22,178 bases of DNA. It comes from Clostridia bacterium. GTDB taxonomy: Bacteria; Bacillota_A; Clostridia; Christensenellales; Borkfalkiaceae. The DNA is taken from assembly GCA_017457015.1 (NCBI GenBank), contig JAFTIG010000040.1, forward strand, positions 1 to 22,178, read 5' to 3'. Position 1 is the stretch's first letter. Each line of letters opens with the position of its first letter. The notes beneath the pieces were generated by a model. It did no database searches. It had not been told where the DNA came from and saw nothing but the letters and a program-made list of their open reading frames with translations. The position numbers and the translations under genes are program-made. Shown one piece after another: positions 7,308 to 15,298 of the stretch.

Positions 7308-8552
7308 TTACACCTCCAAAGAAACGACTATATCGCCGTCCAAACTCTCTATCACGCTCTTATCGAGTATTAAAGTTTCCATTTCTCCGGGGAGAACTAT
7401 TCTCTTCTTTTTTGTTGTTATAACTTTATCACCACAAGTTACCTTTACCGTACAATCTTTAAACACGTTTCTAACTCTGAAAAAGAGTTTTACTCGTTCG
7501 CTGTTTTTATCTATCTTTTGGGGAAGAACGTAACCGACGTTATCACCGCAAGAACAGTTTATCGCATCGTGATTGCAACCGCCGTTTTTAGCGTATTCCG
7601 CCGCCGCAATACCTGCGATCTCGGCCTCTTCGGAAACGAAGTCAACTAAATCGTGAACGTGTAAAACGTTACCACAAGCAAAGATGCCTGATACGGACGT
7701 CTCTCTGTTTTGATATACGGTAGCACCTTTGGTGTTTGGATAAATTTCCACACCTGCAGTTTTGGTGAGTTCGTTTTCAGGAATAAGCCCTACCGAGAAA
7801 AGCACGGTGTCACAGTTAAAATGTTTTTCCGTACCCTTAATAGGACGCTTGTTCTCATCTACTTGCGATATAACTACACCCGTAACGCGCCCGTCGCCTT
7901 CTATCTTGGTAATCGTATGGCTTAAATATAAAGGTATATCAAAATCGTCTAAACACTGTACGATATTTCTTTTGAGTCCACTAGAATACGGCATAATCTC
8001 GCAGACTGCGTGGACTTTAGCACCTTCAAGCGTCATTCTGCGCGCCATTATAAGCCCTATATCCCCCGATCCTAAAATAACGACTTCTTTGCCGGGCATA
8101 TAGCCTTTTACGTTGACGTACTTTTGCGCCGTACCAGCAGAATAAAGTCCAGCAGGACGCGTTCCTGCAACGTTTAGCGCGCCTTTACTGCGCTCTCTAC
8201 AGCCCATTGCTAGTATTATCGCCTTTGCGCTTAAAGTAAACACACCTGTCTTTTCGTTGATTGCCGTAACGGTTTTATCTGCGCCTACCGAAAGCACGGT
8301 AGTTTCTTTAAATACTTCTATATCGCGCTTTTTAAGTTCGTCTATAAATCTTGCCGCATATTCCGGCCCTGATAAACTTTCTTTAAATCTCGTAAGACCA
8401 AAGCCGTTATGTATACATTGATTGAGTATACCGCCAAGAGCCTTTTCTCGCTCTATAACAAGCACTTTTTCCGCACCGAAATCGTACGCTTTTATCGCTG
8501 CAGCAAGTCCTGCAGGACCCCCGCCTATTACTATTACGTCGTAATTTTTCAT
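7308..8552 (-). CDS. FAD/NAD(P) oxidoreductase, GlpB-like partner of glycerol-3-phosphate dehydrogenase
   Basis: 414-residue pyridine-nucleotide-disulfide-type flavoprotein. FAD-binding GGGPAG is at 10-15. The segment GGILNQCIHNGFGL (40-53), characteristic of this operon family, follows. A second Rossmann motif, GSGDIG (161-166), indicates NAD(P) binding, and the C-terminal FAD motif is GIFACGN. It lacks the CxxC redox pair of thioredoxin reductase. It overlaps the upstream dehydrogenase gene by 4 bases (ATGA) and is followed after 1 base by the DUF1667 gene, so the three products are probably made in fixed ratio as one complex. A likely job is passing electrons from the G3P dehydrogenase flavin to NAD or another carrier; this is inference from context. 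Confidence 0.88.
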   Translation of the reverse strand: MKNYDVIVIGGGPAGLAAAIKAYDFGAEKVLVIEREKALGGILNQCIHNGFGLTRFKESLSGPEYAARFIDELKKRDIEVFKETTVLSVGADKTVTAINEKTGVFTLSAKAIILAMGCRERSKGALNVAGTRPAGLYSAGTAQKYVNVKGYMPGKEVVILGSGDIGLIMARRMTLEGAKVHAVCEIMPYSSGLKRNIVQCLDDFDIPLYLSHTITKIEGDGRVTGVVISQVDENKRPIKGTEKHFNCDTVLFSVGLIPENELTKTAGVEIYPNTKGATVYQNRETSVSGIFACGNVLHVHDLVDFVSEEAEIAGIAAAEYAKNGGCNHDAINCSCGDNVGYVLPQKIDKNSERVKLFFRVRNVFKDCTVKVTCGDKVITTKKKRIVLPGEMETLILDKSVIESLDGDIVVSLEV

Positions 8553-9979
8553 TTGCTTTTCCCCACTAATAAATACGAGCCTTTACCGCTCTTGGTTACT
8601 TGTTCAAGTGGTATAGACAGTTCTCTTGCAATAATTTCCGCTACTTGCGGTTGACAGAAACCGCCTTGACAACGCCCCATTCCCGAACGCGTTCTGCGCT
8701 TTACCGCATCTATCGTAGTCGCCCTAGGATTGGTATTTATTGCCCTAACGATTTCGCCTTCGGTAATCTGTTCACAACGACAAATTATCCTTCCGTAAGA
8801 CGGGTTTTCTTTAATTAACGCGTTCTTTTCTTCAACCTTCATTTTATTAAAGAAATCGTCAGCCTTTCTCTTGCCGTTAAAATTTTCTTTTTTATTTAAT
8901 GGTAGCAGTTCTTTTACGAGCGTTCCCACCACGTATTCTGCAATAGCAGGCGAGGCGGTAAGACCGGGAGATTCTATACCGGCACAGTTAATAAGTCTAC
9001 TCGCAACGCCACTGCGTTCTATTATAAAGTCGTGTCTGTCGCAATAAGCGCGAGTACCTGCAAAAGACGTTATAGTGTTAAAGAAAGGTACACCCTTACA
9101 CATCTTCATTGCCTTTTGCTGAACTTCGTTAAGTCCGTCTGCCGTAGTTTCCGTATTGCCGTCGTCAACGAGTTCTGCCGTCGGACCTAAAAGTATATTC
9201 TCGTCGACCGTTGGCGATACGAGTATTCCCTTGCCCTTTTCGGTAGGAGTAAAGAAAAGGGTGTGTTTGACGAATCCCCTACTCTCTTTATCCAAAAGTA
9301 TGTACTCACCCTTTCTACCACTAACCTTAAACGAGTAATCACCAAAAAGATTTGCTATCTTTTCTGTTCCTATACCAGCACTGTTTATAACTATTTTACT
9401 CTCTATTTTTCTACCGTCTGCAGAAGTCAAAACGTACGCGCCGTCTTTATCTTTAACAGCAACTACGTCAAACTCGGTAAACAGTTGTGCACCGTTATCC
9501 ATAGCGTTACCTATTGACGCGATAGTGAGTTTATACGGACAAACTATTCCGCCGGTAGGAGCGTAAAGCGCGCCGATAGCATCGTCCGATATATTATTTT
9601 CCCTTGCTTTAAGTTGTCTTTTGTCAATGAGCACCAAGCCTTGAACACCGTTCTTTTCTCCCCTTGCTTTAAGTTCTCTTAAAGCAAGCAATTCTTCGTC
9701 GGAAAAAGCAACTACGAGCGAGCCGTTATTTTTGCACTCGACACCGAGTTCTGCGCAAACGCTCGCCATCATCTTATTGCCGAGAACGTTGAACTTCGCT
9801 TTAAGTGATCCTACTGGAGCGTCAAAGCCTGCGTGCACTATACCGCTGTTTGCCCTGCTTTGTCCCATTGCAACGTCTTCTCTCTTTTCAAGAAGACAAA
9901 CTTTAAGGTCGTATTTAGAAAGTTCTCTTAAAATGAGTCCCCCAACTACGCCACCGCCGATAACTGTTACGTCAAACAT
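8549..9979 (-). CDS. FAD-dependent glycerol-3-phosphate dehydrogenase-like protein with BFD 2Fe-2S domain
   Basis: 476-residue DAO-superfamily flavoprotein resembling GlpA-type glycerol-3-phosphate dehydrogenase. Features: N-terminal FAD motif GGGVVGG (8-14); substrate-side SRANSGIVHAGFD (41-53); C-terminal bacterioferredoxin-like 2Fe-2S domain with CxC (C400, C402) and CxxxxC (C437, C442). E. coli GlpA has the same two-domain layout. L-2-hydroxyglutarate oxidases are close relatives, so the substrate is probable rather than certain. I start at 9979 (MFDVTV), as family members do. The upstream in-frame ATG at 10006 has no ribosome site and would lie about 7 bases into the transcript. The operon has no GlpC-like membrane anchor and no glycerol kinase in the window. 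Regulated probably by the divergent DeoR protein. Confidence 0.82.
   Translation of the reverse strand: MFDVTVIGGGVVGGLILRELSKYDLKVCLLEKREDVAMGQSRANSGIVHAGFDAPVGSLKAKFNVLGNKMMASVCAELGVECKNNGSLVVAFSDEELLALRELKARGEKNGVQGLVLIDKRQLKARENNISDDAIGALYAPTGGIVCPYKLTIASIGNAMDNGAQLFTEFDVVAVKDKDGAYVLTSADGRKIESKIVINSAGIGTEKIANLFGDYSFKVSGRKGEYILLDKESRGFVKHTLFFTPTEKGKGILVSPTVDENILLGPTAELVDDGNTETTADGLNEVQQKAMKMCKGVPFFNTITSFAGTRAYCDRHDFIIERSGVASRLINCAGIESPGLTASPAIAEYVVGTLVKELLPLNKKENFNGKRKADDFFNKMKVEEKNALIKENPSYGRIICRCEQITEGEIVRAINTNPRATTIDAVKRRTRSGMGRCQGGFCQPQVAEIIARELSIPLEQVTKSGKGSYLLVGKSK
9663..9688. repeat. Perfect intragenic inverted repeat
   Basis: CTTGCTTTAAG / CTTAAAGCAAG: perfect 11-base arms with a 4-base loop, inside the dehydrogenase gene. 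A second copy of the left part (CCCTTGCTTTAAGTT) occurs about 60 bases away, near 9601-9615, because the protein repeats an LKAR motif. No T-run follows on the coding strand, so it is not a normal terminator. Confidence 0.6.
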
Positions 9980-10019
9980 AAAATTTTTCTTAAAATCCCT
10001 TGACATTTATTTTTTTTAT

Positions 10020-10048
10020 ATTATAATAAAATCAATCAAATTAAGCAA
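10020..10048 (-). promoter_or_regulatory. Promoter of the glycerol-3-phosphate dehydrogenase operon
   Basis: Minus strand: -35 TTGCTT (10043-10048), 17-base spacer, perfect -10 TATAAT (10020-10025). Predicted start near 10013, about 34 bases before the chosen ATG. Confidence 0.75.
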
Positions 10049-10061
10049 AACATATTTTAAT

Positions 10062-10123
10062 ATTTGTCAATTTTGCTCAAAACTGCCAAATTCGACAAAT
10101 TTAAGCGCGCAAAACTGACCAAA
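10062..10123. promoter_or_regulatory. Candidate DeoR operator region
   Basis: Between the divergent genes lies an inverted repeat, ATTTGTC (10062-10068) / GACAAAT (10094-10100), whose inner flanks also pair partly. Two near-identical direct copies of GCnCAAAACTG(A)CCAAA follow at 10075-10090 and 10107-10123. DeoR-family repressors bind such repeated elements next to their own gene. No clear DeoR-gene promoter could be picked in this stretch. Confidence 0.5.
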
Positions 10124-10135
10124 GGAGCATTATTT

Positions 10136-10885
10136 ATGAAAGATATGGTGGAAAAACAATTACTGCAAATTTTAGAGAGTGGTGAATTTATAAAAATAGA
10201 AGAATTATCTAATCGGCTTTCGGTTAGTCCGTCGACGGTCAGAAGAAAACTTTCCGAACTACAATCGCGCGGTTTAGTTCAGAGAATACGTGGCGGTGCG
10301 CAGGTAAGCGACGAGAAAAATTATTTCCCTAAATTTTCTTTCCGTTCACACATGAACAGCTTGGAAAAGAAAAAAATTGCCTTGACGGCAATTAAACTTA
10401 TAAAGAACGGCGACGTTATATTTTTAGACGGATCTACTTCCGCTTTCTTTATAGCCGAATATCTTTCGGAATTTAAGAACATAAAAGTATTTACAAACGG
10501 TATCGACACACTTTCGCTGCTTGCAAAGTATAATATAAACGCTTATTCGACGGGCGGTCACGTTTCCGAAGAAAATCCGTCCGTTCTCGTTGGTCACTAC
10601 GCCGAGAAAATGATTAAAAACGTAAAGGCCGACGTTTCATTTTTCTCCGCTCAATCTATCGGCAAAGACGGAGAAATTTTCGACTGCTTTGAACAGGAAA
10701 ACGTCTTGCGCCTATCTATGATAGAAAACTCGCACGTAAGCGCTTGTTTGTGCGACAGTACCAAGTTCGGAAGAACCGCGCCGTTTCGCCTATGCTCTAT
10801 AAACGACGTTGATTATATAGTCAGCGACTGCGATAGAAAATCTTATTTTGACGTGCCTATAAAAACCAAATTTTTAACTCTTTAA
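10136..10885 (+). CDS. DeoR-family transcriptional regulator
   Basis: 249-residue repressor-type protein. The N-terminal winged helix-turn-helix spans about 5-55, with recognition helix VSPSTVRRKLSEL (30-42) and wing RIRGGA (50-55). The C-terminal sugar-phosphate-sensing domain contains FLDGSTSAFFIAEYL and VFTNGIDTLSLL. I chose the ATG at 10136 because AAAGGAG lies 8 bases before it; the longer open frame begins with an unsupported TTG. It is transcribed away from the glycerol-3-phosphate operon, with repeat elements in the shared gap. A GlpR-like role sensing a phosphorylated three-carbon compound is therefore likely; this is inference from position. It ends in the terminator at 10897-10935. 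Confidence 0.9.
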   Translation: MKDMVEKQLLQILESGEFIKIEELSNRLSVSPSTVRRKLSELQSRGLVQRIRGGAQVSDEKNYFPKFSFRSHMNSLEKKKIALTAIKLIKNGDVIFLDGSTSAFFIAEYLSEFKNIKVFTNGIDTLSLLAKYNINAYSTGGHVSEENPSVLVGHYAEKMIKNVKADVSFFSAQSIGKDGEIFDCFEQENVLRLSMIENSHVSACLCDSTKFGRTAPFRLCSINDVDYIVSDCDRKSYFDVPIKTKFLTL

Positions 10886-10896
10886 TATTACAAATC

Positions 10897-10935
10897 AAAA
10901 GTCCGTTTCTGTTATTTAGAAACGGACTTTTTTTT
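10897..10935. terminator. Terminator between the DeoR gene and the Pr6Pr gene
   Basis: AAAAGTCCGTTTCT (10897-10910) pairs perfectly over 14 bases with 10918-10931, with a 7-base loop, then a run of T to 10935. On the minus strand the arm is preceded by coding sequence, and the stop codon of the Pr6Pr gene (10912-10914) sits in the loop. Confidence 0.92.
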
Positions 10936-11592
10936 AATCGTCACGAATAATTTACCGACGCCGAGCATTATCAACAAAAAGAACAATATCCAGTAAAACG
11001 AACCTATATTAAAGGGTGGAGTATCTGAAAAACCGAAAAAGCCTGCCGGTGAATAAAAGTTCATAAAAAAATACGGATACGGCTCTCCACGCCCGTAATC
11101 ATACTTAAAGGCGCACAAAACACCTGCAAGTATAAAATAACAAAGTGGAGGAATTATTATAGTAAAGAAAGTTTTGCCACTCAAATCAACGGCAGTATCG
11201 TCCACGAAAAAATCAGCGATCATAAGCGACGGCACTACAGCGTGCAATAATATACTGTGAAAGGACCAAGAATGATAACTTTCATCTGCAAAAGGTCCTA
11301 AAAAACAACAAAAGACTATTGCAGTTATTGCTATTGATACGGTAAAAATAAACTTAACCGTGTATAAACTTTGAGTCCACCTGTTTTCCCTACCCGCTTT
11401 TGTAAAAGGATATATTAAGAGAATAGCAGTTATCAAAAGTACCCAAATATTCGATTGCGTGGTAAAGTAAAGCAAACGTTTGCTCCAGTGCGTATATCCG
11501 TCGTACGTTGAGTAAACGGAATTTAATATCAGTCCGAGCAAGCAAAAAACAACCACAGCTATTTTTAGTAAAAAAGAAATTTTAGTTCTCAT
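10912..11592 (-). CDS. Pr6Pr-family six-helix membrane protein
   Basis: 226-residue integral membrane protein with about six hydrophobic helices (roughly 8-28, 42-62, 78-98, 108-126, 137-157, 190-215). Landmarks of the Pr6Pr family are FTTQSNIWVLL (about 43-53), SILLHAVVPSLMI (about 113-125) and YPYFFMNFYSPAG (about 170-182). The family has no established biochemical function in bacteria. No Shine-Dalgarno sequence is visible before the ATG, so translation is probably weak or the gene is leaderless. It lies downstream of the symporter but is separated from it by a hairpin. Its last codons (lysine-rich KKKSVSK) form one arm of the 10897-10935 terminator. Confidence 0.75.
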   Translation of the reverse strand: MRTKISFLLKIAVVVFCLLGLILNSVYSTYDGYTHWSKRLLYFTTQSNIWVLLITAILLIYPFTKAGRENRWTQSLYTVKFIFTVSIAITAIVFCCFLGPFADESYHSWSFHSILLHAVVPSLMIADFFVDDTAVDLSGKTFFTIIIPPLCYFILAGVLCAFKYDYGRGEPYPYFFMNFYSPAGFFGFSDTPPFNIGSFYWILFFLLIMLGVGKLFVTIKKKSVSK

Positions 11593-11607
11593 AATTTTTG
11601 ATAAAAT

Positions 11608-11634
11608 AAGGCAATACCGTTTAAGTATTGCCTT
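11608..11634 (-). terminator. Terminator after the NSS symporter gene
   Basis: AAGGCAATAC (11608-11617) / GTATTGCCTT (11625-11634), a perfect 10-bp stem with a 7-base loop, then TTATTTTAT on the minus strand. It lies between the symporter stop and the Pr6Pr start. The weak U-run may allow read-through into the Pr6Pr gene. Confidence 0.75.
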
Positions 11635-11651
11635 TAATTACATTTTTATAC

Positions 11652-13085
11652 CTACGCCAACAAAGCGGGGAAAACTTTACTTATAAAGCCGTAAACGTAG
11701 AATATTACGAGTAGTACGGGCAAAATATATTTACAGTAAATTTTGAGTTTATTAGGCATCTTCAAACCCTTGCCGAGATTTGCCTCGGTAAGGAATTCGT
11801 TCCATCCCCAACCTTTTCTGTCGAGAACGCAGAATAAAACGTATACTAGCGAGCCGAGCGGTAAAATATTGTTGCTGACGATAAAGTCTTCAAGATCCAT
11901 TATGCTCGAATCCGCACCAAACGGCTCGAACCCTGCAAATACGTTAAATCCAAATATGCACGGAAGAACGAGTACGAGTAAAAGTAACACGTTGATAATA
12001 CAAGATTTTTTTCTTGACCAGCCCCATTTATCCATACCAAACGCGATTATGTTTTCAAATACTGCCGTAACGGTAGACATAGCCGCAAAAATCATAAATA
12101 AGAAGAACAACGCGCCGAGCACTGAACCTCCAGGGATATTTGCAAATATGTTCGGAAGCGTTTGGAATATCAATCCTGGTCCACCGATTGCCGCGCCTTC
12201 TACTTTATACACGAACGTTGCGGGAATAACGATAAGACCTGCAATAAACGCAACGCTCGTATCGAGTGCGGCAATAGATACCGTTTCACCGAGCAAACTT
12301 CTATCCTTTTTAATATAACTGCCAAAAATTGCCATAGAGCCCATACCGATAGAGAGCGTGAAGAACGCCTGACCGAGTGCCGCAAAAATAACTTGACCCA
12401 AAATAACGTTGCCGTCTGCGTCGTATACTATGTTATGGAAATTAGGTATAAGATAGTACCTTAGCCCTTCTCCTGCACCGTCAAGTGTACATACGTATAC
12501 TGCAAGGACTATAATTATTGCAAGAAGACATATCATCATTATCTTGTTTATTTTTTCAACGCCTTTCTTTAAGCCGAGCGAACAAATAAACATCCCGACA
12601 ATAACCACTCCAAAAGTTACGCCTATTAAAAGCCACGGATTAGATAGCATTCCACCAAACTGTGAAGATACTTGCGTAGCCGTTTGCCCGTTAAAATCGC
12701 CGAGTAGCATCTTAAATAGATAGATAAACATCCAGCCTGTAACGACGGTATAGAACATCATCAGTAAATAATTACCTACCATACCTACCCAACTGAACCA
12801 GTGCCACTTGGTGTTCTTAGGCTCTAACGCCGTAAACGAGTGTGCTATACTTTTTTGGCTTGCTCTGCCGACCGCAAATTCCATAGTCATAATAGGTAAG
12901 CCGAAAATAACTAAAAAGAGCAAGTATAAAAGTATAAACGCAGCACCGCCGTACTGACTGACTATGTACGGGAAACGCCATACGTTTCCAAGTCCGATTG
13001 CACATCCTGCAGAGATTAATATAAACCCGAGCCTTGAACCGAAAGTTTCTCTTTCCGCGCTTTGATTTAAACTTTTGTTAGACAT
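11652..13085 (-). CDS. Sodium:neurotransmitter symporter (NSS) family transporter
   Basis: 477-residue, sodium-coupled amino-acid-type transporter of the LeuT fold. The unwound part of helix 1 is intact: GLGNVWRFPY at 31-40, preceded by ISAGCAIGLG, the sodium and substrate site. About 11-12 hydrophobic helices follow, as in bacterial NSS proteins such as MhsT and LeuT. Substrate is unknown; bacterial members carry hydrophobic or aromatic amino acids. I chose the ATG at 13085 because AAAAGGAG is 6 bases upstream; 13 extra in-frame codons upstream would overlap the preceding gene. It starts 13 bases after the DMT transporter stop, so both are one operon, closed by a hairpin at 11608-11634. Confidence 0.93.
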   Translation of the reverse strand: MSNKSLNQSAERETFGSRLGFILISAGCAIGLGNVWRFPYIVSQYGGAAFILLYLLFLVIFGLPIMTMEFAVGRASQKSIAHSFTALEPKNTKWHWFSWVGMVGNYLLMMFYTVVTGWMFIYLFKMLLGDFNGQTATQVSSQFGGMLSNPWLLIGVTFGVVIVGMFICSLGLKKGVEKINKIMMICLLAIIIVLAVYVCTLDGAGEGLRYYLIPNFHNIVYDADGNVILGQVIFAALGQAFFTLSIGMGSMAIFGSYIKKDRSLLGETVSIAALDTSVAFIAGLIVIPATFVYKVEGAAIGGPGLIFQTLPNIFANIPGGSVLGALFFLFMIFAAMSTVTAVFENIIAFGMDKWGWSRKKSCIINVLLLLVLVLPCIFGFNVFAGFEPFGADSSIMDLEDFIVSNNILPLGSLVYVLFCVLDRKGWGWNEFLTEANLGKGLKMPNKLKIYCKYILPVLLVIFYVYGFISKVFPALLA

Positions 13086-13098
13086 AAAAAACTCCTTT

Positions 13099-14061
13099 TT
13101 ATTCTTCCTTGTTTTTATTTTCATCCGCCGCGCTTAATTTTGCGGATTTTTTCTTAAATAACTTAACGGGATCTAAATGTAGTTCACTAACCATCATTGC
13201 GATAAAAATAATCACGAACCCTATAATTATTAGCGTAGTGAGTTTTTCCACACCGAAAATAACCGAAAACATTACGCCGAACACCGATTCTAAACTGAGT
13301 ATTATCGCCGACTGATTAGCGGTGGTAAATTTTTGACCTAGTATTTGTGCGAACTGTGCAAAAAACGTGCACGCGAAAGTCAAGTATAATACGTTTAATA
13401 TCTGTTCGGAATTTAACGCGTAACCGCTTATACCTATATTTGGCAGTTCAAATATCGCACTCGTTGCGATAAATATGACGCCTACCGTTAAAAGTTCGGG
13501 TATAAGAAGTTGCACGGGATCGTAGCCTTCCGTTTGATACTTATCTATAAAGATTATTTGCAGTCCGAAAAATACTGCGCTACATAAAGTTAATCCGTCG
13601 CCGAGAAGCACGTTCTCTTCCGTCACTTCTGCACCAGAAAGAGCAACCATGCCTATACCTACGATACAAAGAACTGCCGATATTACGTTATATAGTTTAG
13701 GTCTAGTCCTAAACAGCGCCCAAATAATAAACGGGCACATAACGCAGTAAGACGACGTTAAAAAGGCGTTTCTACCAGGCGTGGTATTCTCAAGCCCTAT
13801 CGTCTGCGTCATATAAGCCGCGGTGAGAAGTAGTCCCAAAATAATTCCGCGAAGTAGCGCGGATTTTTTTGTCGATAAAAGTTTTTTTATAAAAATGAGA
13901 GATAACCCTATTCCTGCGATTAAAAACCTAACCGCAATAACGAAAAAGGTGGGTGCACTCTCTATCGTTTCTTTAAGGATAAAAAAAGACGTCCCCCAAA
14001 CGATGGTTGCGGCAAGCAAAAGTGCCATACCTATTAAATTTAGAGCAGTAGCCTTTTTCAT
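13099..14061 (-). CDS. DMT-superfamily EamA-type transporter
   Basis: 320-residue membrane protein with about ten helices arranged as two EamA repeats. The first repeat starts with LLAATIVWGTSFFILKE and contains AVRFLIAGIGLSLIF; the second repeat carries LESVFGVMFSVIFGVE, the typical EamA end motif. The C-terminus is a short charged tail (KKKSAKLSAADENKNKEE). Family members export metabolites such as amino acids; this substrate is unknown. The start at 14061 is backed by GGGAG 5 bases upstream; the longer frame to 14121 would begin upstream of the predicted transcription start. First gene of a two-gene operon with the NSS symporter. Confidence 0.9.
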   Translation of the reverse strand: MKKATALNLIGMALLLAATIVWGTSFFILKETIESAPTFFVIAVRFLIAGIGLSLIFIKKLLSTKKSALLRGIILGLLLTAAYMTQTIGLENTTPGRNAFLTSSYCVMCPFIIWALFRTRPKLYNVISAVLCIVGIGMVALSGAEVTEENVLLGDGLTLCSAVFFGLQIIFIDKYQTEGYDPVQLLIPELLTVGVIFIATSAIFELPNIGISGYALNSEQILNVLYLTFACTFFAQFAQILGQKFTTANQSAIILSLESVFGVMFSVIFGVEKLTTLIIIGFVIIFIAMMVSELHLDPVKLFKKKSAKLSAADENKNKEE

Positions 14062-14093
14062 AAAATCTCCCGTCAATCTTTTATAACTTAAAT

Positions 14094-14121
14094 ATTTTAA
14101 CACAAAAGTAGATTTTTTCAA
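14094..14121 (-). promoter_or_regulatory. Promoter of the DMT-NSS operon
   Basis: Minus strand: -35 TTGAAA (14116-14121), 16-base spacer, -10 TAAAAT (14094-14099). Predicted start near 14087, 26 bases before the chosen ATG. The remaining gap up to the guaA promoter is AT-rich without other clear features. Confidence 0.65.
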
Positions 14122-14225
14122 AAGATTTTAGTTATATTTTATATTCTAATCCAAAATATTTTTTAAATTTATAGACCGAATAAAAAATTTTAATAGCACA
14201 CGACGAAAAAATTGATTAAATAAAC

Positions 14226-14254
14226 TTGTAATATTGTTCGCTCTGGTGTATAAT
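14226..14254 (+). promoter_or_regulatory. Promoter of the GMP synthase gene
   Basis: -35 TTGTAA (14226-14231), 17-base spacer, perfect -10 TATAAT (14249-14254); a second TATAAT lies 5 bases after. Predicted start near 14261 gives a leader of about 33 bases. GGAG is at 14282-14285. No purine riboswitch fits in this leader. Confidence 0.75.
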
Positions 14255-14293
14255 TATGTATAATAAATTTGCAAAGTAAACGGAGATACATTT

Positions 14294-15274
14294 ATGGATT
14301 TAAACAAAAGACCGGAAACAATGGAACGTATTACGACGGTAGAACTTGCTAACGAATTTATAGACGAACAAGTTAAACTCATCCGCAAACAGGTAGGTGA
14401 CAAAAAAGTTCTTCTCGCACTCTCTGGCGGTGTTGATAGTTCGGTCGTTGCGGCACTCCTTATTAAAGCAATCGGCAAACAACTCGTTTGCGTACACGTT
14501 AACCACGGACTTATGAGAAAGGGAGAAAGTGAACAAGTAATAGAAATTTTCCAAAAAGGTTTAGACGCAAACCTTGTATATATTGACGCGACCGACCGCT
14601 ATCTTGAAAAACTTAAAGGCGTCAGCGCACCCGAAACTAAAAGAAAGATTATCGGCGCGGAATTTATTCGTATTTTTGAAGAAGAAGCGAGAAAGTTAGA
14701 AGGTATCGAATTCCTTGCACAAGGTACGATTTACCCTGACATAATCGAGAGCGACGGCGTTAAAGCACACCACAACGTAGGCGGTCTTCCTGAAGATTTA
14801 CAGTTTGAACTAGTTGAACCAGTAAGACTTCTATATAAAGACGAAGTAAGAGTAGTCGGTTACGCTTTAGGACTTCCTAAAGCAATGGTTGACCGTCAAC
14901 CCTTCCCCGGTCCGGGACTCGGCGTACGTTGTCTTGGCGCAATAACTCGCGACAGGCTTGAAGCCTTGCGTGAAGCCGACGCTATACTCCGTGAAGAGTT
15001 TGACAACTGCGGTCTTAACAAAAAGGTATGGCAATACTTTATAGCCGTACCCGATATGAAGAGCGTAGGCGTAAAAGACGGAAAGAGATACGAAGGTTGG
15101 CCGGCAATAATCCGTGCCGTAAACACGGTCGATGCAATGACCGCAACCATAGAAGAAATTCCTTACGAATTACTCCACAAAATTACCGACAGAATTACGC
15201 ATGAAGTGGCCGGTATTAATAGAGTTTTATTAGACCTTACCCCCAAGCCTATCGGCACTATCGAGTGGGAATAA
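14294..15274 (+). CDS. guaA: GMP synthase, ATP-pyrophosphatase part only
   Basis: 326 residues covering only the synthetase half of GMP synthase. The ATP-PPase P-loop LSGGVDSS is at 43-50. Also present are QGTIYPDIIES, the HHNVGGLP lid motif, the substrate motif RQPFPGPGLGVR, and the C-terminal dimerisation domain ending KPIGTIEWE. The usual bacterial GuaA is about 510 residues with an N-terminal class I glutaminase domain; that domain is missing. The ORF has its own promoter and ribosome site, with no upstream frame that could encode it, so this is not a truncation by mutation. Ammonia must come from a separate GuaAa-like subunit elsewhere, as in archaea, or from free ammonium. It converts XMP to GMP in the cytoplasm. 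Confidence 0.93.
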   Translation: MDLNKRPETMERITTVELANEFIDEQVKLIRKQVGDKKVLLALSGGVDSSVVAALLIKAIGKQLVCVHVNHGLMRKGESEQVIEIFQKGLDANLVYIDATDRYLEKLKGVSAPETKRKIIGAEFIRIFEEEARKLEGIEFLAQGTIYPDIIESDGVKAHHNVGGLPEDLQFELVEPVRLLYKDEVRVVGYALGLPKAMVDRQPFPGPGLGVRCLGAITRDRLEALREADAILREEFDNCGLNKKVWQYFIAVPDMKSVGVKDGKRYEGWPAIIRAVNTVDAMTATIEEIPYELLHKITDRITHEVAGINRVLLDLTPKPIGTIEWE

Positions 15275-15298
15275 AATCACAAATATCCATAAAAAAAC

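Noticed and set aside
11743..12318. Open frame of 191 codons on the plus strand
   Set aside because: It is antisense to the NSS symporter, proline/serine-rich shadow coding without a promoter or ribosome site.
14255..14293. Purine riboswitch ahead of GMP synthase
   Set aside because: The leader is about 33 bases, too short for the roughly 70-base aptamer.
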